Source: CAZTLI01 sp964614375
GTDB lineage: Bacteria > Chloroflexota > Anaerolineae > Aggregatilineales > Phototrophicaceae
DNA: 11,567 bases
Assembly: GCA_964614375.1 (NCBI GenBank)
Contig: CAZTLI010000146.1
Span: 1 to 11,567 of the forward strand
Direction of reading: 5' to 3'
Below the pieces are notes generated by a model that ran no database searches, was not told where the DNA came from, and was given only the letters and a program-made list of their open reading frames with translations. The position numbers were made by a program, and so were the translations under genes. Positions 1 to 6,330 of this stretch are shown here, piece after piece (position 1 is the first letter of the stretch; every line of letters starts with the position of its first letter).

Positions 1-124
1 GTTTGAGCACATCCGCCAATCGTTGACTCGCGGCGATGCCCTCATCAGATAGAGTCCACTCAGCGGCGGGTACATCGGGCTGAATAGCGGGCAGGGCATG
101 TTTGATGAGCAGGAGTTTACGCAT
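1..124 (-). CDS. Histidine phosphatase family protein, N-terminal part (runs off the left edge)
   Basis: Reading the minus strand from an ATG at 124-122 gives an open frame to the window edge that begins MRKLLLIKHALPAI and continues with PDVPAAEW, TLSDEG and RLADVL (about 41 residues). The beta strand followed by KHA-x-P, then a W-x-L-S-x-x-G segment, matches the start of the histidine phosphatase (phosphoglycerate mutase-like) superfamily. The usual RHG is K-H-A here, so the catalytic histidine is kept and the arginine is replaced by lysine. The purine-rich GGCGGTGA on the minus strand just before the ATG can serve as a ribosome binding site. The gene starts 3 nt after the stop of the membrane protein at 128-847, so the two are probably one operon. 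The rest of the active site lies outside the window. The substrate cannot be inferred. Confidence 0.72.
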   Translation of the reverse strand, partial: MRKLLLIKHALPAIQPDVPAAEWTLSDEGIAASQRLADVLK

Positions 125-127
125 GAG

Positions 128-847
128 TCACCGCCAGACAATCGTCAGTTGGATGTCGTCAACATAAATTTCCGAGACACTGTATCGCGCGCCATCGGCA
201 CGTAAGCCCGCCTGCCGCAGCACATCATTGCCCACACGCTCGACTTCCGCCACGATGTCGCTCAATTCTCCGGGTGGTGTGCTGAATAACGTGCCATTCA
301 CATCCACGCCCGCGACCGCGAACTGCCGCGCGCCGTTCAGATGCAGGACGATGCCTGCGCGCTGTGTGATGCCAATTCCGGGCAGAGTCACATCGGCATA
401 GACAATCGCGCCGCCGGGACGCAGGTCGATGGTGATATTGCGAAAGCGCGAATCGGCGTTATTGCAAGCGGGAGTCACTTGACGGCACATCGTCAGCAGC
501 GCCGATTCGGTGAATGTCGCCGTTGCCATATCCTGCCCCACGCGCACATCGACGGATGTGGTGTCTATATTCTGTGAGCCAAATTGTCCAACATCGACCA
601 CGACCTGAGCAGGGGCACTTCCCTGTGGAATAGCTGGTGGCGCACTCGAATTTGTGAACAGTGAGTCGGTGCTGCCCTCAGCCTCAAAACCTGCGGCATT
701 CAAGAGGATGGCCGGCAGCGCGGGCGCGAGAATCACCAGGCCCACCGCGCCACAAATTAACAATACGATGAGAGTTGCCGTCCCCAGTATCAGGCAGCCC
801 GACGCATTTGAGCGACGACGGCTATAATTATATCGTTGTACGCGCAT
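128..847 (-). CDS. Membrane-anchored extracytoplasmic protein of unknown function
   Basis: The frame extends upstream to an ATG at 883, but the ATG at 847 is preceded by AAAGGGTGAC, a good ribosome binding site, and is the better start (239 residues). Residues 1-18 are basic (YSRRRSN) and followed by one hydrophobic segment at about 19-43, so the protein is probably inserted with the N-terminus inside. A Pro/Ser/Ala linker at about 64-80 leads to a beta-rich domain at about 80-239 that would lie outside the cytoplasm. Two cysteines (C121, C128) could form a disulfide. The pattern of alternating hydrophobic strands, with a segment like LRPGGAIVYADV, is reminiscent of lipid-binding DUF2993/DUF2140-type domains, but this is only a resemblance. 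There is not a single lysine in the chosen reading. It is divergent from the M1 peptidase and upstream of the histidine phosphatase. Confidence 0.75.
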   Translation of the reverse strand: MRVQRYNYSRRRSNASGCLILGTATLIVLLICGAVGLVILAPALPAILLNAAGFEAEGSTDSLFTNSSAPPAIPQGSAPAQVVVDVGQFGSQNIDTTSVDVRVGQDMATATFTESALLTMCRQVTPACNNADSRFRNITIDLRPGGAIVYADVTLPGIGITQRAGIVLHLNGARQFAVAGVDVNGTLFSTPPGELSDIVAEVERVGNDVLRQAGLRADGARYSVSEIYVDDIQLTIVWR

Positions 848-891
848 GTCACCCTTTGTTCGTAAGCAAATGTCAATCAACATACGGCCTA

Positions 892-898
892 ATTGTAC
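892..898 (-). promoter_or_regulatory. Candidate -10 box GTACAAT for the membrane protein/phosphatase operon
   Basis: On the minus strand the sequence reads CAGTACAATTAGGC. TACAAT differs from TATAAT at one base and ends 45 nt before the ATG at 847. A nearly identical box (CAGTACAATAGGC) lies exactly 45 nt before the ATG of the zinc protein at 5248. No convincing -35 hexamer is seen, so the call rests on the match and on position. Confidence 0.4.
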
Positions 899-918
899 TG
901 AATGAGGATGGAATTGGG

Positions 919-2358
919 ATGCTAAAACGAATCATAGTGTTATTATGCCTGCTGCTCATGGTTGGTGTATTGGCGCAGGCGGTGGATGATACCATTGGCG
1001 ATGACGGCGTCGGCGACCCGTATTTTCCGCTGATAGGTAACGGCGGCTACGACGTGCAGCATTATACGATTGACCTGGATGTGGATGTCGCCCAGAATGC
1101 CATCGCCGGAACAGTGACGCTTGATGCCATCGCCACGCAAAGCCTGACGACTTTCAATCTCGACTTTCTGGGGATGCGAATCAGTGCGTTGACTGTTGAT
1201 GGTACAACCGCCGAGTATAATCGTGACGGACGCGAATTGACGATTACACCCGCCACCCCTTTAGAACCAGGTGACTCATTCCGCGTCGTGGTGAGTTACA
1301 GCGGTATCCCCGGACGCGGCGTGACCGAATTTGCGGCAGAATTTTCTGGCGGTTGGACGCAGCACCCGAATGGTATTTTCGTCGCGAGTGAACCCGCAGG
1401 CGCGGCACAATGGTTTCCCGCCAATGACCATCCGCGCGACAAAGCCACATTCACGTTCATCATTACCGTGCCCGAACCGTATGTTGTCGCTACGAACGGT
1501 TTGTTGCGAGAAACCATAGATGAGGGCGCAAACGTTACGTATGTATGGGAAGCGTCCGATTTGATGACAACCTATCTGGCGACAGTCAATATCGGTGAAT
1601 TCGCTGTGCAGACCGATGAAGGCCCCAATGGGCTGCCGATTCGGAACTACTTTCCGGCGCGGTTGGTCGATGAACTCACGCTCGTTTTTAGCCCAACAGC
1701 GGCTATGATCGCCTATTTTGAGACGATATTTGGCCCCTATCCATTTGAGGCCTATGGCGTTGTCGTTGCCGATGTCGCCCTGCCTTTTGCGCTGGAAACA
1801 CAAACAATCTCGCTATTTGGGGCAGACATCGCCGAACCGGGTAACTGGCAGTCGGCAGGGGGCGCAGAATTTGTCGTCGCCCATGAGTTATCGCACCAGT
1901 GGTTTGGCAACAGCGTCAGTCCAGCCTCATGGCAAGACATCTGGCTGAACGAAGGCTTTGCCACCTATGCACAGGCGCTATGGATGGAGCACTCGCGTAA
2001 TACGAGCGCCCGCGATGCAACCCTGATTGGCTGGTACAACTTTTTGACCGGCCCGACATTTCCGGGAGGCAGCGGTCTCGTGCCACCCGGCGACCCGACT
2101 GCGAATAATTTGTTCAATGTGTCCGTTTATCTGCGGGGTGGATTGACGCTGCACGCACTGCGGCTGCGGGTGGGCGATGAGGTGTTTTTCGCAATCCTCC
2201 AAACTTATGTCCAGCGATTTGGCGACGGTAACGCATCCACAGCCGATTTTATCGCGGGTGCAGAAGAAATCAGCGGGCAGGATTTGGGCGACTTTTTCGA
2301 TGGCTGGTTATATCAGGACGAAATGCCCCCGATACCCGAAATGGGACTGGGCGGTTGA
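919..2358 (+). CDS. Secreted M1 family zinc metallopeptidase (paralogue A)
   Basis: This is a gluzincin-type peptidase expected to act outside the cytoplasm. The ATG at 919 is chosen over an upstream in-frame ATG at 775 because it directly starts a signal peptide: K3-R4, hydrophobic 5-18, then A19-Q20-A21 as the likely signal peptidase I site. Residues 31-250 form the beta-rich N-terminal domain of M1 enzymes. The zinc site is H322-E-L-S-H326, with the third ligand E345 in NEGFATY, giving the family spacing of 18 residues between. Tyr404 in VYLRGG fits the catalytic tyrosine, 59 residues after E345, as in compact M1 enzymes such as LTA4 hydrolase. The GxMEN exopeptidase motif appears as ALETQ (291-295), with the glutamate kept. 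The protein ends soon after the catalytic domain at 479 residues and lacks the large C-terminal HEAT-like domain. It contains only two lysines and, after signal removal, no cysteine. The next gene is its paralogue. Substrate unknown. Confidence 0.92.
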   Translation: MLKRIIVLLCLLLMVGVLAQAVDDTIGDDGVGDPYFPLIGNGGYDVQHYTIDLDVDVAQNAIAGTVTLDAIATQSLTTFNLDFLGMRISALTVDGTTAEYNRDGRELTITPATPLEPGDSFRVVVSYSGIPGRGVTEFAAEFSGGWTQHPNGIFVASEPAGAAQWFPANDHPRDKATFTFIITVPEPYVVATNGLLRETIDEGANVTYVWEASDLMTTYLATVNIGEFAVQTDEGPNGLPIRNYFPARLVDELTLVFSPTAAMIAYFETIFGPYPFEAYGVVVADVALPFALETQTISLFGADIAEPGNWQSAGGAEFVVAHELSHQWFGNSVSPASWQDIWLNEGFATYAQALWMEHSRNTSARDATLIGWYNFLTGPTFPGGSGLVPPGDPTANNLFNVSVYLRGGLTLHALRLRVGDEVFFAILQTYVQRFGDGNASTADFIAGAEEISGQDLGDFFDGWLYQDEMPPIPEMGLGG

Positions 2359-2413
2359 CGGGTCGATTAGCTATCTCCAAGCGCATATTTAACTATCGCT
2401 TATCAATTACACG

Positions 2414-2419
2414 TACAAT
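2414..2419 (+). promoter_or_regulatory. Possible -10 box TACAAT for the second M1 peptidase
   Basis: The 95-nt gap between the two peptidase genes contains cgTACAATgtg, ending 34 nt before the second start codon. No clear -35 hexamer is seen 16-18 nt upstream, so the second gene may instead be co-transcribed with the first. No terminator-like hairpin separates the two genes. Confidence 0.25.
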
Positions 2420-2453
2420 GTGGGTTTAAACAATCCTGGAAGCGGGTAGAACG

Positions 2454-4328
2454 ATGTTCAAACGATTGGCAGTGATTATTCTGGTGATGGCGTTGTCTGG
2501 CATTGCGCTGGCGCAAGATACGCAAGTGGGCGAAAGTGGTATTGGCGACCCATTTTTCCCACAGATGGGCAACGGCGGTTATGACGTGCAGCACTATACG
2601 ATTGACCTCGCGATTGACATGGATGCGAACACGATTGCCGGGACGACGACCATAGACGCAGTTGCCACGCAAGCTTTAAGCGCCTTCAATCTCGATTTCG
2701 CCGCGCTGGACATCGCTGAATTAACTGTTGATGGCGATGAAGTTGAGTTTTCACATGCCGACGATGAATTGACGATCATGCCCGATACCCCTTTTGCTGA
2801 GGGCGACACGTTTACCGTCAGCGTGACCTACAGCGGCATACCCGGTGGTGGCGTTACCACTGGACGGTCTTTTAATGCCGGGTGGGTGCGGTATGACACG
2901 GGGATTCTCGTAGCGGGCGAACCTTCACGGGCATTAGGCTGGTTTCCGGTTAATGGCCACCCGCGCGATAAAGCGACCTATACGATGATATTCACCGTCC
3001 CACAGCCGTATGTTGTCGCCGCCAACGGGATACTGGAAGATGAGGTGGCTAATGACGATGGCACGACATCGTTTCGCTTCGAGGTGCGCTTTCCGATGGC
3101 GAGTTATCTCGCGACCATTGGGGTGGCTGAATTTGAGATTCGGACCGATGAAGGCCCCGATGGATTGCCCATTCGCAACTATTTCCCGGCCTATTTTGCC
3201 GATGATGCCGAAGTCGTATTCGCGCCACAGGCCGACATGATCGCCTTTTTCAACACGATTTTTGGCCCGTATCCATTTGATGTCTATGGGGTCGTCGTGG
3301 CGGATGTGGATTTGGGCTTTGCGCTGGAAACTCAGACCATAAGCCTGTTCGGGCGCAATACCGTTATCGACCCCGAAACTGGCGGCTTACAACCACCGGG
3401 TGCGTCCGAGAATGTGATTGCCCATGAACTGGCGCATCAGTGGTTTGGTGATAGTGTCAGCGTGGCGAATTGGCAAGACATCTGGCTGAATGAAGGTTTT
3501 GCGACCTATGCAAGCTGGTTGTGGCTGGAGGAGGCGAACGGCGACAGTATCTTTGACAGACAGTTACGCCAGACGTATGAATCTATTTCCACCCCGTCAG
3601 AGGACTTACTGATTGGTGAACTGCCTGATTTGCCGATGAGTGCGCTGACGACGGGTATCAGCCGCCTGGATTATGTCGAAGATTTGCTCTATGAGGGCGA
3701 GGAAATCGCCGGCTTATTTGCGGGCTTTCCCGATGGCGCTATCGTTCTCAATCGCGGTTTTGCCACCAGTTTACTGACATTCATTCTGGGCGATTCCATG
3801 TCCGATAGTGAAATTGACACGCTGATGGAAAATTTTCCCGGTGACGGTTTGACCGGAACGGGGATTAGTGATTGGCTAGCCACACTGCCGTTGGATGATG
3901 CGGTACTGACGGGTGGCGACATGCTCATTACATTCCGAACGATGTCATCACCTGATCTGGTGATTCCGGGTGGGCAGGTGCGCGAGATCATCATTTATCT
4001 GATTTCGTATGGTTTGTTCGATGGCACGCTGCCGAGTATCTACCTGCCACCGGGGAATGTCACCTCCGACCAGTTGTTTAATTCGGGCGTTTATATCCGT
4101 GGGGCATGGGTGCTGCACGCGCTGCGTCTGGAAGTCGGCGATGATGTGTTCTTCGACATCCTGCGGACATATACAGACCGATTCCGCTATGGCAATGCTA
4201 CCACTGCGGATTTTATCGCCATTGCGGAAGCGGTCAGCGGGCGCAATCTATCCTTCTTTTTCAACGGCTGGCTCTACAGTGATTCAGTGCCCGATGTGCC
4301 GCAGATGGGTTTGACGGGGCGTAGATAA
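2454..4328 (+). CDS. Secreted M1 family zinc metallopeptidase with catalytic-domain insertion (paralogue B)
   Basis: A paralogue of the preceding gene that can be aligned from the signal peptide to the C-terminus (shared GNGGYDVQHYTIDL, TDEGP-GLPIRNYFPA, WQDIWLNEGFATYA). The signal peptide is residues 1-20, ending A-L-A. Zinc ligands are H324, H328 and E347; the catalytic base is E325; the exopeptidase motif is ALETQ (290-294); the likely catalytic tyrosine is Y547 in VYIRGA. E347 and Y547 are 200 residues apart, against 59 in paralogue A. About 140 residues (roughly 378-528) are therefore inserted between the zinc-site helices and the catalytic tyrosine. The insert has no lysine and is acidic and hydrophobic, and I do not recognise it. 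The frame is intact throughout, and all catalytic residues remain, so it is likely an active enzyme with altered access or specificity. The whole 624-residue protein has only two lysines and no cysteine. Confidence 0.92.
   Translation: MFKRLAVIILVMALSGIALAQDTQVGESGIGDPFFPQMGNGGYDVQHYTIDLAIDMDANTIAGTTTIDAVATQALSAFNLDFAALDIAELTVDGDEVEFSHADDELTIMPDTPFAEGDTFTVSVTYSGIPGGGVTTGRSFNAGWVRYDTGILVAGEPSRALGWFPVNGHPRDKATYTMIFTVPQPYVVAANGILEDEVANDDGTTSFRFEVRFPMASYLATIGVAEFEIRTDEGPDGLPIRNYFPAYFADDAEVVFAPQADMIAFFNTIFGPYPFDVYGVVVADVDLGFALETQTISLFGRNTVIDPETGGLQPPGASENVIAHELAHQWFGDSVSVANWQDIWLNEGFATYASWLWLEEANGDSIFDRQLRQTYESISTPSEDLLIGELPDLPMSALTTGISRLDYVEDLLYEGEEIAGLFAGFPDGAIVLNRGFATSLLTFILGDSMSDSEIDTLMENFPGDGLTGTGISDWLATLPLDDAVLTGGDMLITFRTMSSPDLVIPGGQVREIIIYLISYGLFDGTLPSIYLPPGNVTSDQLFNSGVYIRGAWVLHALRLEVGDDVFFDILRTYTDRFRYGNATTADFIAIAEAVSGRNLSFFFNGWLYSDSVPDVPQMGLTGRR
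3585..4037 (+). other. Insert region inside M1 peptidase B
   Basis: Residues about 378-528 of paralogue B have no counterpart in paralogue A, where only about a dozen residues join the same flanks. The insert contains alternating hydrophobic helices or strands (for example GFATSLLTFILGD, REIIIYLISYGLF) and many Asp/Glu. Boundaries are approximate because they come from alignment by eye. Confidence 0.75.
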
Positions 4329-4371
4329 ACGCACTTTCATCTGATTATTAGCTTAGACTCATATTGCAGTT

Positions 4372-4409
4372 ACCTGATTCTCAGGTTTGTGCGTTACAGT
4401 CATTGTAAC
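4372..4409. repeat. Two short inverted repeats downstream of the M1 peptidase pair
   Basis: ACCTGA-TTC-TCAGGT (4372-4386) is a perfect 6-bp stem with a 3-nt loop. GTTACA-GTCAT-TGTAAC (4393-4409) is a perfect 6-bp stem with a 5-nt loop. Both lie within 85 nt after the peptidase B stop. The first has only a short T run after it, so it is at best a weak terminator. Confidence 0.35.
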
Positions 4410-4478
4410 TATGTAAGCAATGATTACGTGTTGAGTTTTATTGGTAACAGGGCGAGATTTATTGTAAGTTTTTTTCAA

Positions 4479-4525
4479 ACACAACAAATCACCATTGTCA
4501 TTTGCAGTGGTGATTTTGTGTTTTA
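4479..4525 (+). terminator. Hairpin terminator between convergent genes
   Basis: The left arm 4479-4494 (ACACAACAAATCACCA) pairs with 4508-4521 (TGGTGATTTTGTGT) with a 2-nt bulge and a 13-nt loop, followed by TTTATT on the plus strand. It lies 150 nt after the peptidase B stop and 4 nt after the stop of the minus-strand zinc protein. It could stop transcription from both sides, though the minus-strand T run is poor. Confidence 0.65.
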
Positions 4526-4528
4526 TTG

Positions 4529-5248
4529 CTAGCCCCAACCTTCGGCGTTGCCTGTATAACCGCACATCCCCACACGCGGCGAATTCACTACCGGCAGCAT
4601 CATCTCCTCACCACACGCATGATTCGGCGCACAATCATCACAGTACCATGCTTCCTCATAGTAGATACACTGACCGCAAACGAGGGTCGCAGGCTTCTTG
4701 TGGCAGCCTTCACACATAATTTCCGGCGAGTCATTCCGACTCATGACAATGATATTTGTTTTCGGCGGGATGACGCCTTCGCGTTCATCTATCACTTTTA
4801 ATATCAATTCAGTCGTCGTGCCGAAGTCATATTCGTGTTGGAACGACATGCCCGGTTTGAGGACTTTCTCCAGCGAGAATTTCATACTTTTGTCGCCATA
4901 TTCTGCCATCGGGCTGACGCTGTAATGCTGTCCATTGACAATGAAATGACTCAAGTGACCGCAGCACTCCAACCAGATAGCGCGCAAGTAGGAATCGAGC
5001 ACATTCAAGGCGCTGCTGGCGGGTATTTCGATATGCAGCCAATATAGGGCGCTGAAGGGGTCGGCAACTTGAATGTGATAGAGTTTGCCGACTTTTGCCT
5101 TCGCATTTTTAGCTTGTTCCGCATATTGTTCTTGTCGCGCTTTGCAGGCTTGCAGATGACGGGTCATACCCGCTTTGGCATATGATTTGCCACAAAACAC
5201 ACATTTGCCTTTTGTTGTGATTCGTTTGGGTGTTGTTTGCTCACTCAT
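4529..5248 (-). CDS. Zinc-binding protein with pRiA4b ORF-3-like (IS1096 TnpR-like) core
   Basis: The ATG at 5248 is chosen over one at 5266 because GAGGA sits 7 nt upstream of it. The 239-residue product has three parts. Residues 16-35 form a C-x2-C-x11-H-x3-C zinc finger (C16, C19, H31, C35). Residues about 56-168 resemble the plasmid pRiA4b ORF-3 family (PF07929), including the characteristic HEYDFGTTTELILKV. Residues 179-212 hold C-x2-C-x8-C-x2-C-x8-C-x2-C-x3-H-x-C, a MYND- or B-box-like double zinc site, followed by LPVVNSPRVGMCGYTG. The family has no settled function. The name recalls IS passenger genes, but no transposase is nearby. Its expression is unusual because a terminator hairpin and a candidate promoter both lie in its 54-nt leader. 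A DNA-, RNA- or protein-binding role is inference from the zinc sites. Confidence 0.82.
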   Translation of the reverse strand: MSEQTTPKRITTKGKCVFCGKSYAKAGMTRHLQACKARQEQYAEQAKNAKAKVGKLYHIQVADPFSALYWLHIEIPASSALNVLDSYLRAIWLECCGHLSHFIVNGQHYSVSPMAEYGDKSMKFSLEKVLKPGMSFQHEYDFGTTTELILKVIDEREGVIPPKTNIIVMSRNDSPEIMCEGCHKKPATLVCGQCIYYEEAWYCDDCAPNHACGEEMMLPVVNSPRVGMCGYTGNAEGWG

Positions 5249-5261
5249 AATCGTGTCCTCA

Positions 5262-5290
5262 AACAAAAACAGGTCGTCACTGCGACCTGC
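5262..5290 (-). terminator. Intrinsic terminator of the rml operon
   Basis: On the minus strand CAGGTCG-CAGTGA-CGACCTG is a perfect 7-bp GC-rich stem with a 6-nt loop, followed directly by TTTTTGTTT. It begins 13 nt after the rmlB stop. It also lies 14 nt before the GAGGA ribosome binding site region of the zinc protein gene, so it doubles as a leader element for that gene. Confidence 0.85.
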
Positions 5291-5292
5291 CT

Positions 5293-5299
5293 ATTGTAC
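5293..5299 (-). promoter_or_regulatory. Candidate -10 box GTACAAT for the zinc protein gene
   Basis: The minus strand reads CAGTACAATAGGC just after the rmlB stop. The box ends 45 nt before the start codon at 5248, the same distance and almost the same sequence as the box at 892-898. A start site about 7 nt further on would fall within the first arm of the terminator hairpin. No clear -35 hexamer. Confidence 0.35.
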
Positions 5300-5302
5300 T
5301 GC

Positions 5303-6328
5303 TTATTCATCCGCCGCTGCCAGTCGTTCGGCATACTGGCGTTTGTAAAATTCCAGATACTCCCCGGTCTTAATCTTGCGCCACCACCACTCGTTGTCGA
5401 TATACCACTGCACAGTGGCTTTGAGTCCTTGCTCAAATGAAAATTGGCGTTCCCAACCCAATGCTTTGAGTTTGCCGCACGTCATGGCATAGCGACGGTC
5501 ATGCCCTTCGCGGTCACGCACATAACGAATGAGTGATTCGGGTTTGTCGAGTTCTTTTAGCAACTGCTTGATGACATCAATATTGTGGCGAATGTCTTCG
5601 GCAGCCACATTGTACGACTCGCCTGCGACGCCTTTATGGAGTGCGGTTTCAATTCCGCTGGCATGGTCATCGACATACAGCCAATCACGCACCTGCATCC
5701 CGTCCCCATAAACGGGCAGTGGACGGTCATCCAATGCTTCGGTGATGAAGAAGGGGATGAGCTTTTCGGGATAGTGATAGGGGCCATAGGTATTGCTGCC
5801 GCGCGTGACAATCGTGTCCATCCCATACGTCACATGATAGGCGCGGACCATGAGTTCGCCACCGGCTTTACTGGCGGAATAGGGGCTGTTGGGCAAGAAT
5901 GGGTCGCCTTCGACAGAAAAACCCTCTTCCACATCGCCATATACTTCGTCGGTAGACACATGCAGAAAACGCCCCACGCCATGCTGCCGCGCGGCTTCTA
6001 ACAGCACATAAACACCCACCACGTCAGTATTGATGAAGGCATCGGGTTCGAGGATGCTGCGGTCTACATGGCTCTCTGCGGCAAAATTGACCACTGTATC
6101 AATATGGTGGTCTTCAAAGGTTTGCAGGACGGTTTCGCGGTCTGCAATGTCGCCGCGCACAAACACATAATTGGGTTTGTTTTTCATCGGCAGCAGATTA
6201 TCAAGATTGCCCGCATAGGTGAGTTTGTCATAGACCACAATCTGATAATCGGGATGTTTTTGCACCATGTTACGGACAAAGGCACTGCCGATAAATCCAG
6301 CGCCACCCGTGACGAGGATGTTCTTCAT
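5303..6328 (-). CDS. rmlB: dTDP-glucose 4,6-dehydratase
   Basis: Converts dTDP-D-glucose to dTDP-4-keto-6-deoxy-D-glucose with bound NAD+ in the cytoplasm; second step of dTDP-rhamnose and related deoxysugar pathways. The 341-residue length is normal. The extended SDR fold is clear: GGAGFIG at 8-14 for NAD binding, the catalytic T126-D127-E128 triad in STDEVYG, and Y150-x3-K154 in SPYSASK. The NTYGPYHYPEKLIP stretch (about 179-192) is typical of RmlB, as is DHASGIETAL; the conserved SNNYGP motif reads SNTYGP here. The start at 6328 is 2 nt after the stop of the HAD gene, with GGAG about 8 nt upstream. It is the last gene of the rmlA-HAD-rmlB operon and is followed by a strong terminator. RmlC and RmlD are not in this window, so the final sugar is not known. 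Confidence 0.96.
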   Translation of the reverse strand: MKNILVTGGAGFIGSAFVRNMVQKHPDYQIVVYDKLTYAGNLDNLLPMKNKPNYVFVRGDIADRETVLQTFEDHHIDTVVNFAAESHVDRSILEPDAFINTDVVGVYVLLEAARQHGVGRFLHVSTDEVYGDVEEGFSVEGDPFLPNSPYSASKAGGELMVRAYHVTYGMDTIVTRGSNTYGPYHYPEKLIPFFITEALDDRPLPVYGDGMQVRDWLYVDDHASGIETALHKGVAGESYNVAAEDIRHNIDVIKQLLKELDKPESLIRYVRDREGHDRRYAMTCGKLKALGWERQFSFEQGLKATVQWYIDNEWWWRKIKTGEYLEFYKRQYAERLAAADE

Positions 6329-6330
6329 CG

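Noticed and set aside
823..828. TATAAT on the plus strand as a promoter for M1 peptidase A
   Set aside because: No -35 hexamer at a suitable distance, about 90 nt from the start codon and inside the coding region of the divergent gene.
848..883. Upstream start at 883 for the minus-strand membrane protein
   Set aside because: The ATG at 847 has a good ribosome binding site (AAAGGGTGAC); the 12 extra residues look like translated leader.
775..918. Upstream extension of M1 peptidase A to an ATG at 775
   Set aside because: It would place 48 hydrophilic residues before a clear signal peptide and overlap the divergent gene; the ATG at 919 starts the signal peptide directly.
1276..1803. Minus-strand open frame inside M1 peptidase A (175 codons)
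   Set aside because: The plus-strand frame has full catalytic motifs here; the minus product is rich in Arg, Cys and His with no fold pattern.
4529..5248. Zinc protein as evidence for an insertion sequence (family name mentions IS1096 TnpR)
   Set aside because: No transposase, terminal inverted repeat or target duplication was seen on either side.
5585..6001. Open frame on the plus strand opposite rmlB (138 codons)
   Set aside because: It lies wholly inside the strongly supported rmlB gene and shows no domain, start signal or operon context.
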